Positions 48,233 through 60,302 of a stretch of DNA of 64,000 bases are shown piece by piece (the first letter of the stretch is position 1; each line of letters opens with the position of its first letter). Source of the stretch: Anoplopoma fimbria (Eukaryota > Chordata > Actinopteri > Perciformes > Anoplopomatidae); assembly GCF_027596085.1 (NCBI RefSeq), contig NC_072458.1, positions 20,341,851 through 20,405,850 of the forward strand. The letters run 5' to 3'. Under the pieces are notes generated by a model. That model made no database searches. It was not told where the DNA came from and was given only the letters and a program-made list of their open reading frames with translations. The translations under genes were made by a program, and so were the position numbers.

Positions 48233-48238
48233 CGCGCG

Positions 48239-48321
<83 letters not shown>
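48233..48321. repeat. (GC)n(CA)n microsatellite
   Basis: GCGCGCGCACG followed by about 39 CA units. Confidence 0.97.
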
Positions 48322-48323
<2 letters not shown>

Positions 48324-48438
48324 TACGCACATATATGCATACACACGCCGTTAACCTCAGCCAGAGGTGAGCGGGTTTGACAGACAAGGGCAGCTGGTTG
48401 GTGGGGTTTTTCCTGTTTTGACTGCTTCTGTCTGAGTT

Positions 48439-48439
<1 letters not shown>

Positions 48440-48511
<72 letters not shown>
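48440..48511. repeat. CA microsatellite
   Basis: About 36 pure CA units, 118 bp from the previous array and in the same orientation. Confidence 0.97.
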
Positions 48512-48513
<2 letters not shown>

Positions 48514-48895
48514 GCTGCTCAAGTGTCAAACAATAGTGTCACACGGAGGTTGCCGTGGCCTGTTATTTCCCTTCTGCTTATTTGTAAGTTTTTGGGCTGT
48601 GGGAGAGGTTACTTTACATCGAGATAAAACAAGAGCACTTTACACATCCTTAAGTGAAAATGCTAATTTATATGAAAATATTTTTGGAAATATGCCAAGT
48701 CGCTTTTCTACCAAGAGTTAGCTAAGAAGATCGATACCACTCACATATCTGTCTGTTAAATATGAAGCTACAGCCAGCAGACACTTAGCTTAGCATAAGG
48801 ACGGACTGATACGGGAGGAAGCTGCTAGCTTGGCTCTGTCCAGTTAACACAAATTAACAAGCTATCTTGTGTGTTAAAACCAAGTGAAGCTGATG

Positions 48896-49175
48896 CGGAA
48901 GTGTCTTAAAACTTGCATTCTCTCTACTGAACAGCAGGGGGCGACTCCTCTGGTTGTATAGAAGTCTATGAGAAAATGACTCTACTTCTCTCTTGATTTA
49001 TTCCCTCAGTAAACATTGTAAACATGAGTTTATGGTCTCAATCTCTAGTTTCAAGTCTTCTTCAATACAGCATGATGTTCATTTAGTAAATGATGCTCCC
49101 TTTAGAGTAAAATAGACCATAAAGTGGAATATGCTTTAGGGTGGGCTTTTATGTTTAGGTATTTTGAATTAAATG
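48896..49175 (+). mobile_element. Nested percomorph-type repeat
   Basis: CTTGCATTCTCTCTACTGAA, CAGCAGGGGGCGACTCC, then CTATGAGAAAATGACTCTAC and AACATTGTAAACATGAG continue to AGACCATAAAGTGG and ATGCTTTAGGG. I recognise this run as widespread in percomorph fish. It is well preserved compared with its flanks, so it probably inserted later. Confidence 0.6.
48931..48947 (+). promoter_or_regulatory. CTCF-like core motif
   Basis: ACAGCAGGGGGCGACTC fits the core of the CTCF consensus (CASYAGRKGGC). It lies within the nested repeat, so many copies may exist in this genome. Binding not shown. Confidence 0.35.
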
Positions 49176-49325
49176 TTCCCACTCTTATATAAATGTTATA
49201 TTGCTTGCAAACAGCTTAAAATATTTGAATATTTTAAAGCTCAGTCAGAAAGCTAACTGCCTGCTGTTGTAGCTTCATATTTGACAGCTGTCAAGAAAAG
49301 CGACAAATGTCAAACTGCTAAACTT

Positions 49326-49719
49326 GTATTTGTGAAAAGCTAAACTGATGTCTCAAAGCAGTCTTGACAATAAATTATGTAACCGGGAGGCACAATTTGG
49401 GTGGGTGCATTCAGACGAGAACAGAAGAAAAGACCACGAGCATGTGTTCATTTGTCTTCCTGTTTGTGCTCTGACTTTGATCACTGACAGAGTACAGAAG
49501 TACCTCGTTCTAGCGTGACAATACTCAATTTGTTGTGGTGAAGCGTAATTAAAACAAGCTTGTCGTTCGCACATGCTGGCCAACATTGGCATCAACAGAG
49601 CAGGGTTTGAATCCATCTGGCCAAAGACCTTCATTTTAACCTCTCTCTAGGTTCTCTCTCTCTCTTCCTGAAAAAAAGACACTTGGGCCAATACACCAAG
49701 AGGCAAAAAAAAAACCTGA
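49326..49719. other. Non-coding stretch, no gene seen
   Basis: GGGTTTGAATCCATCTGGCC near 49602 resembles an isolated SINE box B, but box A and tail are missing. Confidence 0.4.
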
Positions 49720-49960
49720 TTAATGACCACTATTAGAGGGATGAAATAATAATCCTGTGTTATTCAGTCAGTAGAGAGCATCAGTACTGGTAGTGCTCCA
49801 ACCCCGGCGAAGGGCTGTTGTTGTTATTCTTTGATCAGACCAGCAGGAATAACAATCTATAATTCATAACGCTCAGTCTAGTCGGGGAACACTAGGCACT
49901 GCACCTTTAATTATTGATCAAACAGAACAGATTTAATATCAATCACTGAAGCATAGGCAG
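49720..49960. promoter_or_regulatory. Candidate conserved noncoding element P
   Basis: TAATAATCCTGTG, GTTGTTATTCTTTGATC, AGGAATAACAATCTATAATT and CCTTTAATTATTGATCAAAC form a dense SOX/TCF/homeodomain-like set. No repeats and no exon. Confidence 0.38.
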
Positions 49961-50306
49961 AAGTGAGCAAAGTAGGAGGAATGGAGGAATCTCTGGGGCG
50001 CTACCGTCCAACCCTCTAATGAAAACCCAAAAAAAAGAAATACAGTGCAGTTAATACTACGGGGGGGGGGGGTGGTAGGTGGTGTGCAAACAGGAACTGA
50101 GGCTTAGCTCGGACACTGATTCACAGAGACTCCAGCTCACAAGACTCTCGCTCTTTGAAGGCTGAGACTGATAGTTTGGGATCTGAAGCTGCCAATACTC
50201 CACGTTTACAAATCACTATACATTATTCAATGTTTTTCATGAATTCAGTCCAAGAGAGGTGGAAAAAAAGCTCAGAGGATACTGCTACCCACTGAAAAAA
50301 AAAAAA

Positions 50307-51180
50307 GTAATACTACTAGTAAAACTGCAACTACAATACCAAATATTATTACTATTTCAGTTAATGCTACCACTTCTGCAACTTCTAATGCTACTACAAC
50401 AACAACTACTTCTTTTATCACCACTGCTACTTTTGCAGTACTGCTGTTACAACTCATTCTACTGCTACTAGTACTTCTCCTATTGCAAATACTGCTGGTA
50501 CTAACATTGCCTCTGCAAATATATAATGTAACTAGTACTTGTATTAATAATACTGCTATTACCACTAAACTACTACCGCTACAACCATTACTCCTAGTAC
50601 TACTGCTATTATTACTGCCATTACAAATATTCTTGCTGCTACTCGTACCACTATTGTTTTTGGAAATGCTATTTCTATTATTAGCAGTGCTACTAATACT
50701 ATTGTCATCACTTCTAAACCCCTACTTTAATTAAAAGTACTACTGCTAGTCTTCCACTACAAGGCTTTATATACACTACAGTAACTATTTGACTACCTTT
50801 ATTAACAAAACTACTACTACTCCTACCAGAACTCTACTAGTAGTGCTAGTGCATCACAACATCAACTACTTCTATTACTCATACTAGTAGTACTGCTCCT
50901 ACAAATACTACTAGTTGTATAACAGTACCACTATAACTATACTATTACCACTACGACTCATACTTAAACATACACATTACTTCTTATTCAGTTACTTTAA
51001 CTTTTGCTACTACTACTACTACTACTACAACTGCTATAACTTATCGTTACAGCACTACTACTGCTACTACCAATCATTGACTCCTACAACTACTAATACT
51101 ACTCATTTACTGTTAATACTACAACTACTACCACTGTACATGCTACTAATCGAAACTACCTCATGGACTGTCTGTACTAC
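50307..51180 (+). repeat. 0.9 kb decayed ACT/TAC trinucleotide repeat
   Basis: CTACTAGTACTACTGC-like sequence continues for about 870 bp with mixed ACT, GCT, ACC, ATT and AAC triplets. The plus strand is poor in G. A 12 bp A run at 50295-50306 precedes it. Frames stay partly open because of the 3 bp periodicity, but the peptides are Leu/Thr/Tyr repeats and not a protein. Confidence 0.85.
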
Positions 51181-51462
51181 AAACTTTGTCTTCTTTTTTT
51201 AGAATCCAAAGAGTGGGTTTTAGGCTTCCCATAGTCAGTTTTTAATCTGTATATAATCTGTAAATTATGTGTAATAAACATAATGTAAAACAGCAGTATT
51301 TCAGTGTTTTGCTTTAACTCTAAATTGAGACATCAGTAAGGAGAGTAGGAAGGCAAAATGGCTTTAGTCCACTGAGTGGGAGAACTGTGCAGCTGAAGTG
51401 TACTGATTACACTGGGCCTGTGAGGGGCTTGCAGCTGTAGAAGCAATTGAGCACGACACATG

Positions 51463-51572
<110 letters not shown>

Positions 51573-51779
51573 GTAAAACCCCAACATATCTGCAGCTTCC
51601 GGCCTTTTACTGTCTATTGTTAGATTTAGTGACACAGCTCTCACAGACCACTTTCAACACTCAGGGAGTGCAATTAGAAATGGACACACATTTTTCTTAC
51701 TTTCGCACACAAACACAGCAGAGTTCCTGCAGCGTGAAGGGCCCCTTGCCTTCAACTCAGTACAGGAATGCAAGGAGAG

Positions 51780-51782
<3 letters not shown>

Positions 51783-51820
<38 letters not shown>
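51783..51820. repeat. GA microsatellite
   Basis: Nineteen GA units. Confidence 0.96.
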
Positions 51821-51823
<3 letters not shown>

Positions 51824-52156
51824 GGACTTTCCCCAGGATCCCAGAAAAAGGAGGGAGAGAGGAAGCAGACAGTGGGAGCTACAGACGACAGGAACAAATA
51901 CAGGAGGAGGAAAAATGGATTGGGTTGTGTACGGGCTGGTTTTCTGTTTCCCACAGTGGAAATGACCCAGTTATTACTGCACACTGTGTGAAGGAGGCCT
52001 TACAGTGTGAAACAAAAGGAGAAGATAAAAAATAAAAAGAAATCCATGAGAAATGTATCAGAGAGATTGTATGACTGCTCTCCGTCCGCTGTACTGGAAC
52101 GCTGGGGAAGTTGTCTGGAGCTGTCTCACTCTCCATCACTCCCTCTGCTGTCTGCC

Positions 52157-52204
52157 TGTCTGTCTCTCTCTCTCTCTTTCATTCTGTGTGTCTATGTCTC
52201 TCTC
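52157..52204. repeat. Imperfect CT-rich tract
   Basis: TCTGTC and (CT)n mixture. Confidence 0.8.
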
Positions 52205-52267
52205 TGTCAAGGTTAATGGTGTGTCTCCAGAGCTTACTGCCGTTGCCACCGGTGTTCCCATTGATCC

Positions 52268-52285
52268 CACACACACACACACACA
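52268..52285. repeat. Short CA tract
   Basis: About eight CA units shortly before the TG array. Confidence 0.85.
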
Positions 52286-52317
52286 GCCACCAACGCTGCT
52301 CCCCATATGGCACCGCT

Positions 52318-52318
<1 letters not shown>

Positions 52319-52388
<70 letters not shown>
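52319..52388. repeat. TG microsatellite
   Basis: About 35 TG units, the first of three TG arrays within 640 bp. Confidence 0.98.
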
Positions 52389-52391
<3 letters not shown>

Positions 52392-52491
52392 TAGGGATCA
52401 GAAGTCTCGATTGTGACTCAGTTTGCGGCATTCGTGTCTGAGCGAGTGTGTGTGGTCTTCTCAGTGAGCCAGCTGCTGGCATTCAGGGTTG

Positions 52492-52493
<2 letters not shown>

Positions 52494-52584
<91 letters not shown>
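52494..52584. repeat. TG microsatellite
   Basis: About 45 TG units, 105 bp after the first. Confidence 0.98.
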
Positions 52585-52588
<4 letters not shown>

Positions 52589-52851
52589 GAAGAAAACCTC
52601 TCTGACATTAGCAAACTTGCCATGTCATCTCAATCCAGGGAGGCCTCGCCATGATAAAAGAACAGGCAGTTCTTTCACCCCAGTGTGTGCATGTCCAGAT
52701 TAGTGCATAACATGTGTGCACGTCAAGTATACTTGTGTGCGTATTTCTGTGTCCGTGCATGTGTATATTCATTGTCCACATGCTTTTGAGTGTGTTTGTG
52801 TGCAGGTATGTCTGTCTATGTGTGCTGTCGCCTGTGCGTGTCTTTTTAGTG

Positions 52852-54677
<1,826 letters not shown>

Positions 54678-55116
54678 CTCACTATATTATCAAAAGGTAT
54701 GTGGAGATCCAAAGATTACACTCATTAGGGATTTCTGAACATCTCATTCCAAAACAACAATTTGATCAGGATTGAAGGTCACGATTCGTTTAGATTTAAA
54801 AGAAAAAATGTATTCCATTGTTTGAGAATAACCTTACAATGCTAGCAAAGAAGAAATAAAATGCCTCTGCCCCTGTTTGAGGGTATTTTGGGTTTAGTCT
54901 TCTTCCAACTACAAGAATAGTTTATAGCCACAAGATTTAAATAAAAAAAGCTAAGAATGTTTTATTTAAGGTTTTTCCCAATAGAGCCCCAAAATCCAAC
55001 ACACTGTGCCTTTAAGAGATGCCTAAATTAGAACAAAAAAGGCGCAAACTCAGCCCAGTCCGAAAAAGAAAAATTGGGAAAAGATGTGTCTATATACTTT
55101 TGGCCACATTGTGTAT
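54678..55116. mobile_element. Tc1/mariner-like relic with eroded inverted ends
   Basis: Left end CACTATATTATCAAAAGG then TATGTGGAGATCC; right end TATATACTTTTGGCCACATTG then TGTA. Reversed, the right end reads CACAATGTGGCCAAAAGTAT, about 70% like the left, and both resemble the CACTATATGGCCAAAAGTAT ends of a common fish family. GAACATCTCATTCCAAAAC near 54738 is also family-typical. About 440 bp, no transposase. TA lies next to both ends. Confidence 0.65.
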
Positions 55117-55165
55117 ATGTATTTTGGTGTAATACCAGAAAAGCTCTGTCTTGTTCTGTCTTCAG

Positions 55166-55186
55166 TCTCTCTCTCTCTCTCTCTCT
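55166..55186. repeat. CT microsatellite
   Basis: About ten CT units. Confidence 0.9.
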
Positions 55187-55501
55187 TGTATGGATTGATT
55201 CATATACACTATATCAGCATAGTGTTTTAATCAGAAACACGACTGCCAAAACAGTGAGCGAAAGCTAGCATTTCAAAAGCCAACATGCACCCGTTAATAC
55301 TGTACTGCCGTATTTCAAACTGTATTAAGATGATAAAGTCTGCCTCTCAAACCCCATATGGATCAGTTTAAACACACCCGAGTTTGGCCCACATTCAGAA
55401 TGTCACAGAACATTTATCTTTATCCCCTTCTTCCTCTCCATACCGTATAGAGAAATGGCTTTTACAGATGTGCTCTCTGTACACTCATATACCCCTCTCT
55501 G

Positions 55502-55502
<1 letters not shown>

Positions 55503-55545
<43 letters not shown>
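55503..55545. repeat. CT microsatellite
   Basis: About 21 CT units. Confidence 0.96.
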
Positions 55546-55547
<2 letters not shown>

Positions 55548-56990
55548 GACTTTACTTACATGGTTCTCTGCCTTGCACCTCGCACTGTGCCTGTGTACAC
55601 TTATAGAGCTTTCCATCTGGAATATATATCCTTCAACACGATGTATAGAAGCATAGGAGGAGAGGACTTTCCCTTTCTTTTTCCCCCTCCTCCTTGCCTT
55701 CTCTTCCTCTCCTGATCAGATATACGGGAGGGTAAAGAAACTAGAACCTATTTAGCAACAATTTTGATTTAGAAGACTGTACCCAGTTATGAAAGCAAAT
55801 GCTATGATGAAGAAAATATGTAGTATGAAATGATATGTAGTGTGAGACGAATGTATCAATATGAATATGTTCTTTTATAGCTATTTTTAAGCATGAATGA
55901 ACACCATGTATGTAATACTTTTATAACATGGGTCATAATAATAATATGTGAAAAACAATAATGACATTCATTATTATGTTGAAAATATCACAGTTTCTAT
56001 AATTAAAGTTCCAGTTTAGCTCCATCAAGAACACGCAGTCCCTTCAAGAAGGTTTTTTAGTGAAAACATCTGTGGCTCAGAGAAAGTGATGCGTTTCGCT
56101 CCAGCAGAAGCAGCAGCAACAGTTTGTTGAAAACCTACAGAAAGGTAGGATTCATCAACAGATTATATAGAAAATATGTTCAGTAATGAACCTGCTGCTT
56201 GATTGATAGGAAGGCCACCTCAAAAACACTGTTACCACTTCAAGTAGAAGTCACAGTTTTCTATTTCTTTATATGTCATTAGTAGTCTGGGAAAGATTCC
56301 CTCAAGATATGAGCTCTTTGACAAACTTCTCGAATAAATGGCTGTGTTAAATATACACATTCAAGTTTATCCAAGCCCCGAGAACTCCGGTGTTTTAGGC
56401 CGACATTACTGTCTGTCAGAGGCTGTAGCGAACTCGAATATAAACCTAGAAAGAAGACACAGGTCTAGCTCGTCAGTAGTTTTTGAATGCAGTACAAATT
56501 AGATTTTTCGCCACAAAACCTGTTTTTGGGTATGTTATGCTTTCCGCAATATCTTTGAATTCAACAGAACTTTCAAGAACAAAAAAATAAATAAAAAAGT
56601 CTTGTGACGTAACAGCAATATAAATCTTAAGAGCAAAAAGCATAACCTAAAGGCCAAAGACACAAGATATTTCTCTTGAGATGAGTTGAACAGTTGAAGT
56701 GTCTTTTATTGGCAGTTGCATGCCATGTGATGATGTACTGTAGGCCATGCACTCTGGCCTTTATCTTTATCAGCTATATAGCCAACCTGAATACTCCTTC
56801 TTATACCTTCAAACTCTTCTACAATAAGAAACAAGAAAAATCACAAAGCTCTGAAAAGCCTCCGTGCCAAGTCTCATAAGTTTGCCAATAGTTGACCCTG
56901 ATCAGCGTCTAGACGAGGCGTGACACACAAACAAAACCTGAGCGTTTCTCCTGAGTGCACTGTATCAGATGTATTGACCCCGCCTGCCTC
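55546..56990. other. Non-coding stretch, no gene seen
   Basis: AT-rich. I see no repeat family and no exon. Confidence 0.45.
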
Positions 56991-57045
56991 CAGTCCACTT
57001 ATATAAGGAAAAGATTACACAAGCAAAAAAAAAAAAACACCGCAA
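56975..57045 (+). promoter_or_regulatory. TATA-like element
   Basis: CTTATATAAGG at 56998-57008 is a strong TATA-box match, preceded by CCCGCCTGCC about 20 bp upstream and followed by an A13 run at 57027-57039. No start codon, exon or splice donor downstream is convincing, so promoter activity is speculative. Confidence 0.22.
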
Positions 57046-57394
57046 GGAGCAGACGAATATAGCTCTGCGACTCTCTGTGTATATTTGATCAAGCGTGTGA
57101 GCTACAGTATATATGTGAGCGGAGCAGTGGAGTGTGTTTGAAAGAAAGAGGGATGTGCATGAGTCTATATGTCACAGAGGGGTGGACGCACACAGGCAGA
57201 GATGGAGGAGAAGCAGGCAGGGGGTTGCACACATTCTCTGTGGTTTGGGAGAAAGAGCAATTCATCATCTCAGCCCGGCTTCACAACGTGTAAACTGTTC
57301 GGAAAATTTACATTTTATACAACTGCTTTGGCAGTGTAGTCTCGATGAAAGTCACAGCAGTCAAGTTAATGCATGGGATTCGTGTGAGGACAAG

Positions 57395-57470
57395 AAAAAA
57401 AAAAAAAAAAAAGGGAGTTGGGAGGAACCGGAGACGAGGAGGAGGAAGAGGAGGAGGTGTGGGAAGTGGA
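57395..57470. repeat. Poly(A) run and GGA-rich patch
   Basis: A18 at 57395-57412 followed by GGA-rich sequence to about 57470. Confidence 0.85.
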
Positions 57471-57585
57471 GGTGTGGGTTTGACTTGAGCAGCAGAAGGT
57501 CTGCTGGAGCTGCTTCCACACTTCAAGGGCTTTAGTGACAGGGAAGCTGCTCCGTTCAGCACCGTCAGCAGTTTTCGCTCATGCA

Positions 57586-57607
57586 TGTGTGTGTGTGTGT
57601 GTGTGTG
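57586..57607. repeat. TG microsatellite
   Basis: About 11 TG units after ATGCATG. Confidence 0.9.
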
Positions 57608-58004
57608 GTACATGTGTGCCTATCCACAGGGAATGAAAGCTCCCGGTGTTGTTGTTCCATAAAGCAAGGACACTCTCCTACATAGGCGGAAAGGACAAGT
57701 ACACACATACTATATGGCCGAATACTATTCAGCACATTGACATATCGCTGGGCTTATCCAATGCACAGATATGGGCCTCGTATTAAAGTTCAGATATCAG
57801 CCATATTTTTATTCACCTTTTAGTGTACATGATTAAAATATGTTTCATTTCATATTTGATGAATGACGCTCTTAAATTCAATTAATTCTCATGTGACATT
57901 TTGATTGGATTCCACATGAGAGTGCATGAATATGTTTTAATACTAGTCTGTGTCACTTGATTTCTCATTCCATATAACCAATTGAAACAATAAGAAAAAT
58001 AGGT

Positions 58005-58065
58005 GAAATGTTATTTATATGGCACCTTTCAAACCCTACAACGTGTCTTTCTAGAGGACAAACAA
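58005..58065 (-). mobile_element. LINE 3' tail fragment, minus strand
   Basis: Reverse strand reads GGGTTTGAAAGGTGCCATAT then AAATAA, the same type of non-LTR 3' end as at 21705-21790 but in the opposite orientation. Only the terminal part is visible. Confidence 0.5.
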
Positions 58066-58179
58066 TTAAAAGAACAACATATGACACAAACCTTGCAACA
58101 GTGGAAAAAATAGTACGATAACAAAAAACTATAGAAGCATCAGAGCTCAAAATAGGGCTCAAGAATCAAGCAAAAGAAG

Positions 58180-58455
58180 GAGAGCATATGGAGCCTGGGA
58201 GAGTAAATATGTAGAACTTGGAAACATGGGAGCTTTCGAAAATAGAACCCTAGGATCACAGGACCCTGAGAGAGTACATATGTAGAACTGGGGAACATAG
58301 GACCCTGGGAACATAGTACCTTAGGATCATAGGACCCTAAGATATTACATATGTAGAACATAGACCAATGGGAACATAGGATTATTAGACCATGGGATCA
58401 TAGGACCCTGAGAGAGTACATATGTAGAACTGGGGAACATAGGACCCTGTGAAAA
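58180..58455. repeat. 71 bp minisatellite, four units
   Basis: The anchor GTAGAAC recurs at 58211, 58282, 58353 and 58424, exactly 71 bp apart each time. Units 2 and 4 are nearly identical over 50 bp (GAGAGAGTACATATGTAGAA, then CTGGGGAACATAGGACCCTG); units 1 and 3 are more diverged. Within each unit, shorter GGAACATAGGACCCT / GGATCATAGGACCCT words repeat, so the unit itself probably arose by duplication. No reading frame is conserved since 71 is not a multiple of three. Confidence 0.92.
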
Positions 58456-59121
58456 GAGGAATGACCCTCTGACACCTTAACCCCCTGCACTAAGCTCTAA
58501 GTGTAAATTGATTTAAACTCTCCATTAAACTCCTGGTAGGACAGCAAACAAGTCGACACCCAAATGGTCAAAGTATCTGAGCATAACTGGGAAAAGTAAC
58601 TGCAATAAAATTTCTAAATTAAAAAAAAATGCCAATACCACTGCTTCATAGTGACCTGTATAAAAATGTTGGGATATGTTGGGATAGCAAATAAGTGTCA
58701 TAATGCTAAAATTCAAAAAGTGTAATTATGTCGGTCACATTGGTTTAACTATACGTCATGCTGTGCAGTTCACAAAGCGACAAACAACTAAATCCCCACT
58801 GTGTTGTGCTGTCAGACCCACACTGACTGTTACTAAACGATAGCAAGGAAACCATAAAAGATCACTTTGCATCATTCAGAAGAAAAACCTGAACGGGGAA
58901 AACACACACTTGAGTGGGAGCGAGTCCGTAGTACGGTGACACGGTGGCACCCAGCAGTAAAGAGCAGCCATCCCTGGCTGGCACATAGGACACCCATTCT
59001 CTCTGTGACAGGGTGTCACACCACATGATTTATGATGGGTAATTATGGTTATGGAGGTGACATCATATCCTACTCGCTGGCTCCCTGCATGTATCCACAC
59101 TGTGTATATTGTGTGTCTGTG

Positions 59122-59123
<2 letters not shown>
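58456..59123. other. Non-coding stretch, no gene seen
   Basis: No feature recognised apart from an A9 run near 58620. Confidence 0.45.

Positions 59124-59154
<31 letters not shown>
59124..59154. repeat. TG microsatellite
   Basis: About 15 TG units. Confidence 0.93.
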
Positions 59155-59156
<2 letters not shown>

Positions 59157-60168
59157 GCATGTGTGTTCGTGCCTAATTAGTTATGCTGTCTGGATCCAGC
59201 AGCGACTGTCTTTGTTTTTTCTACAGAACGGAAGACAAGGCATGTCACAACAACATATCTCACAGTTCCTCCAGACGAGCAGCAACACACATGCATGCTT
59301 AAACGCACAAGCACACATTTGTTACGTACTGTGTGGGTCCACAAAAGGACCAGGCTTTTCTTGCTGAATTTTTAATTCTCTGTTCATTTCAATAGCAGAT
59401 TACGCTCTTTTCCACCTGAGTGAGTGCAAGTACGGGCCACAAGTAGCAAAGGAACAGGAATGATCACTCACATTTCTTGACACAACTAACCATCGGTTTA
59501 ACACGGTCTGAAATTGGGCGGCGAGAAGCATACAATTAGAAATCATTACTCGGCACCTAACTGCTGTGACAGGCATTGGCAAAACAAATGAGAAAAATGG
59601 AAAGATTATAACACAATTTCTTCCTCCTGTACACGTCTGCTAATTTACTTGCCAGCTCTAAATAAATGCAATAATTCAAAAAAATGATTTGACAAACCAT
59701 GCATACCTTTTGGATTAGAAACAAGGAGGCTGCTAAAGAAATATATATATATATTTACAGGAGACTTTGCACATTTAAGCTAAATCCATCACCAATTTAC
59801 AGGGTATTTTTTAACAAATATTTACCCCAATCTTGACGGAGCGTTTTAATGTTGTTTGAGAGGTTTGGAGGCAAACAAACACTGCACAGGTCACTGACTG
59901 CAGATAATGTGCGGAGGTCACTGTAGGACACAGTATTGTCCTTAATAAGCCAATTTGGATGAAACAAAATAAGGCAAAAAGAAAAGGACAAAAGATAAGA
60001 CCCACTGCTGTGAGTCACCAGAATGAGTGGCTTTTCTTTTGTTTTGCTGTGGAGGGGACTCATTTCAATTTTCACTTAGAAGCATGGCCATAGCCACAGG
60101 GGCATCATTTGGAAATGGGCTTCAAAAGTTCACATTCAAACTTTAAACTACAATTTAGGAAGCGGCAG
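59155..60168. other. Non-coding stretch, no gene seen
   Basis: A short (AT)n tract lies at about 59740-59754. Otherwise nothing recognised. Confidence 0.45.
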
Positions 60169-60289
60169 AAAATCAAAAACAGCTCATTCCTCTCAAAAGT
60201 CACCATAGATCAGCATTAAGATATATATACACGCCATCTTAATGCTGATCTATGGTGACTTTTGAGAGGAATGAGCGGTTTTGATTTTT
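60169..60289. other. Near-perfect long inverted repeat (hairpin)
   Basis: Left arm 60169-60222 and right arm 60236-60289 are reverse complements over 53-54 bp, with one substitution and one single-T length difference near the outer end and a further offset at the last base. The loop is 13 bp (ATATATACACGCC). The inner 41 bp pair without a mismatch. TA repeats lie in the loop and directly outside the right arm (60291-60302). It could be a young foldback element, a template-switch inversion, or the source of a hairpin RNA. No coding frame. Confidence 0.93.
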
Positions 60290-60302
60290 GATATATATAT
60301 AT

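Larger units (their letters stand above)
48645..49325. mobile_element. Interspersed repeat with inverted ends, interrupted by another
   Basis: The left part at 48645-48895 with AAGATCGATACCACTCACAT, GTTAAATATGAAGCTACAGC and GCTTAGCATAAGGAC is a phrase I know as a common fish repeat. Its reverse, TAGCTTCATATTTGACAG with AAGCGAC, is found at about 49248-49310. Both ends may belong to one foldback element, or they are two copies in opposite directions. A different repeat lies between them. Confidence 0.6.

Noticed and set aside
48159..48529. Cys/Val-rich frame of 179 codons across two arrays
   Set aside because: Both arrays are simple CA repeats read on the minus strand.
50259..51202. Leu/Thr-rich frames resembling a membrane protein
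   Set aside because: They are products of the decayed trinucleotide repeat; the hydrophobic look comes from CTA/CTT/TTA triplets.
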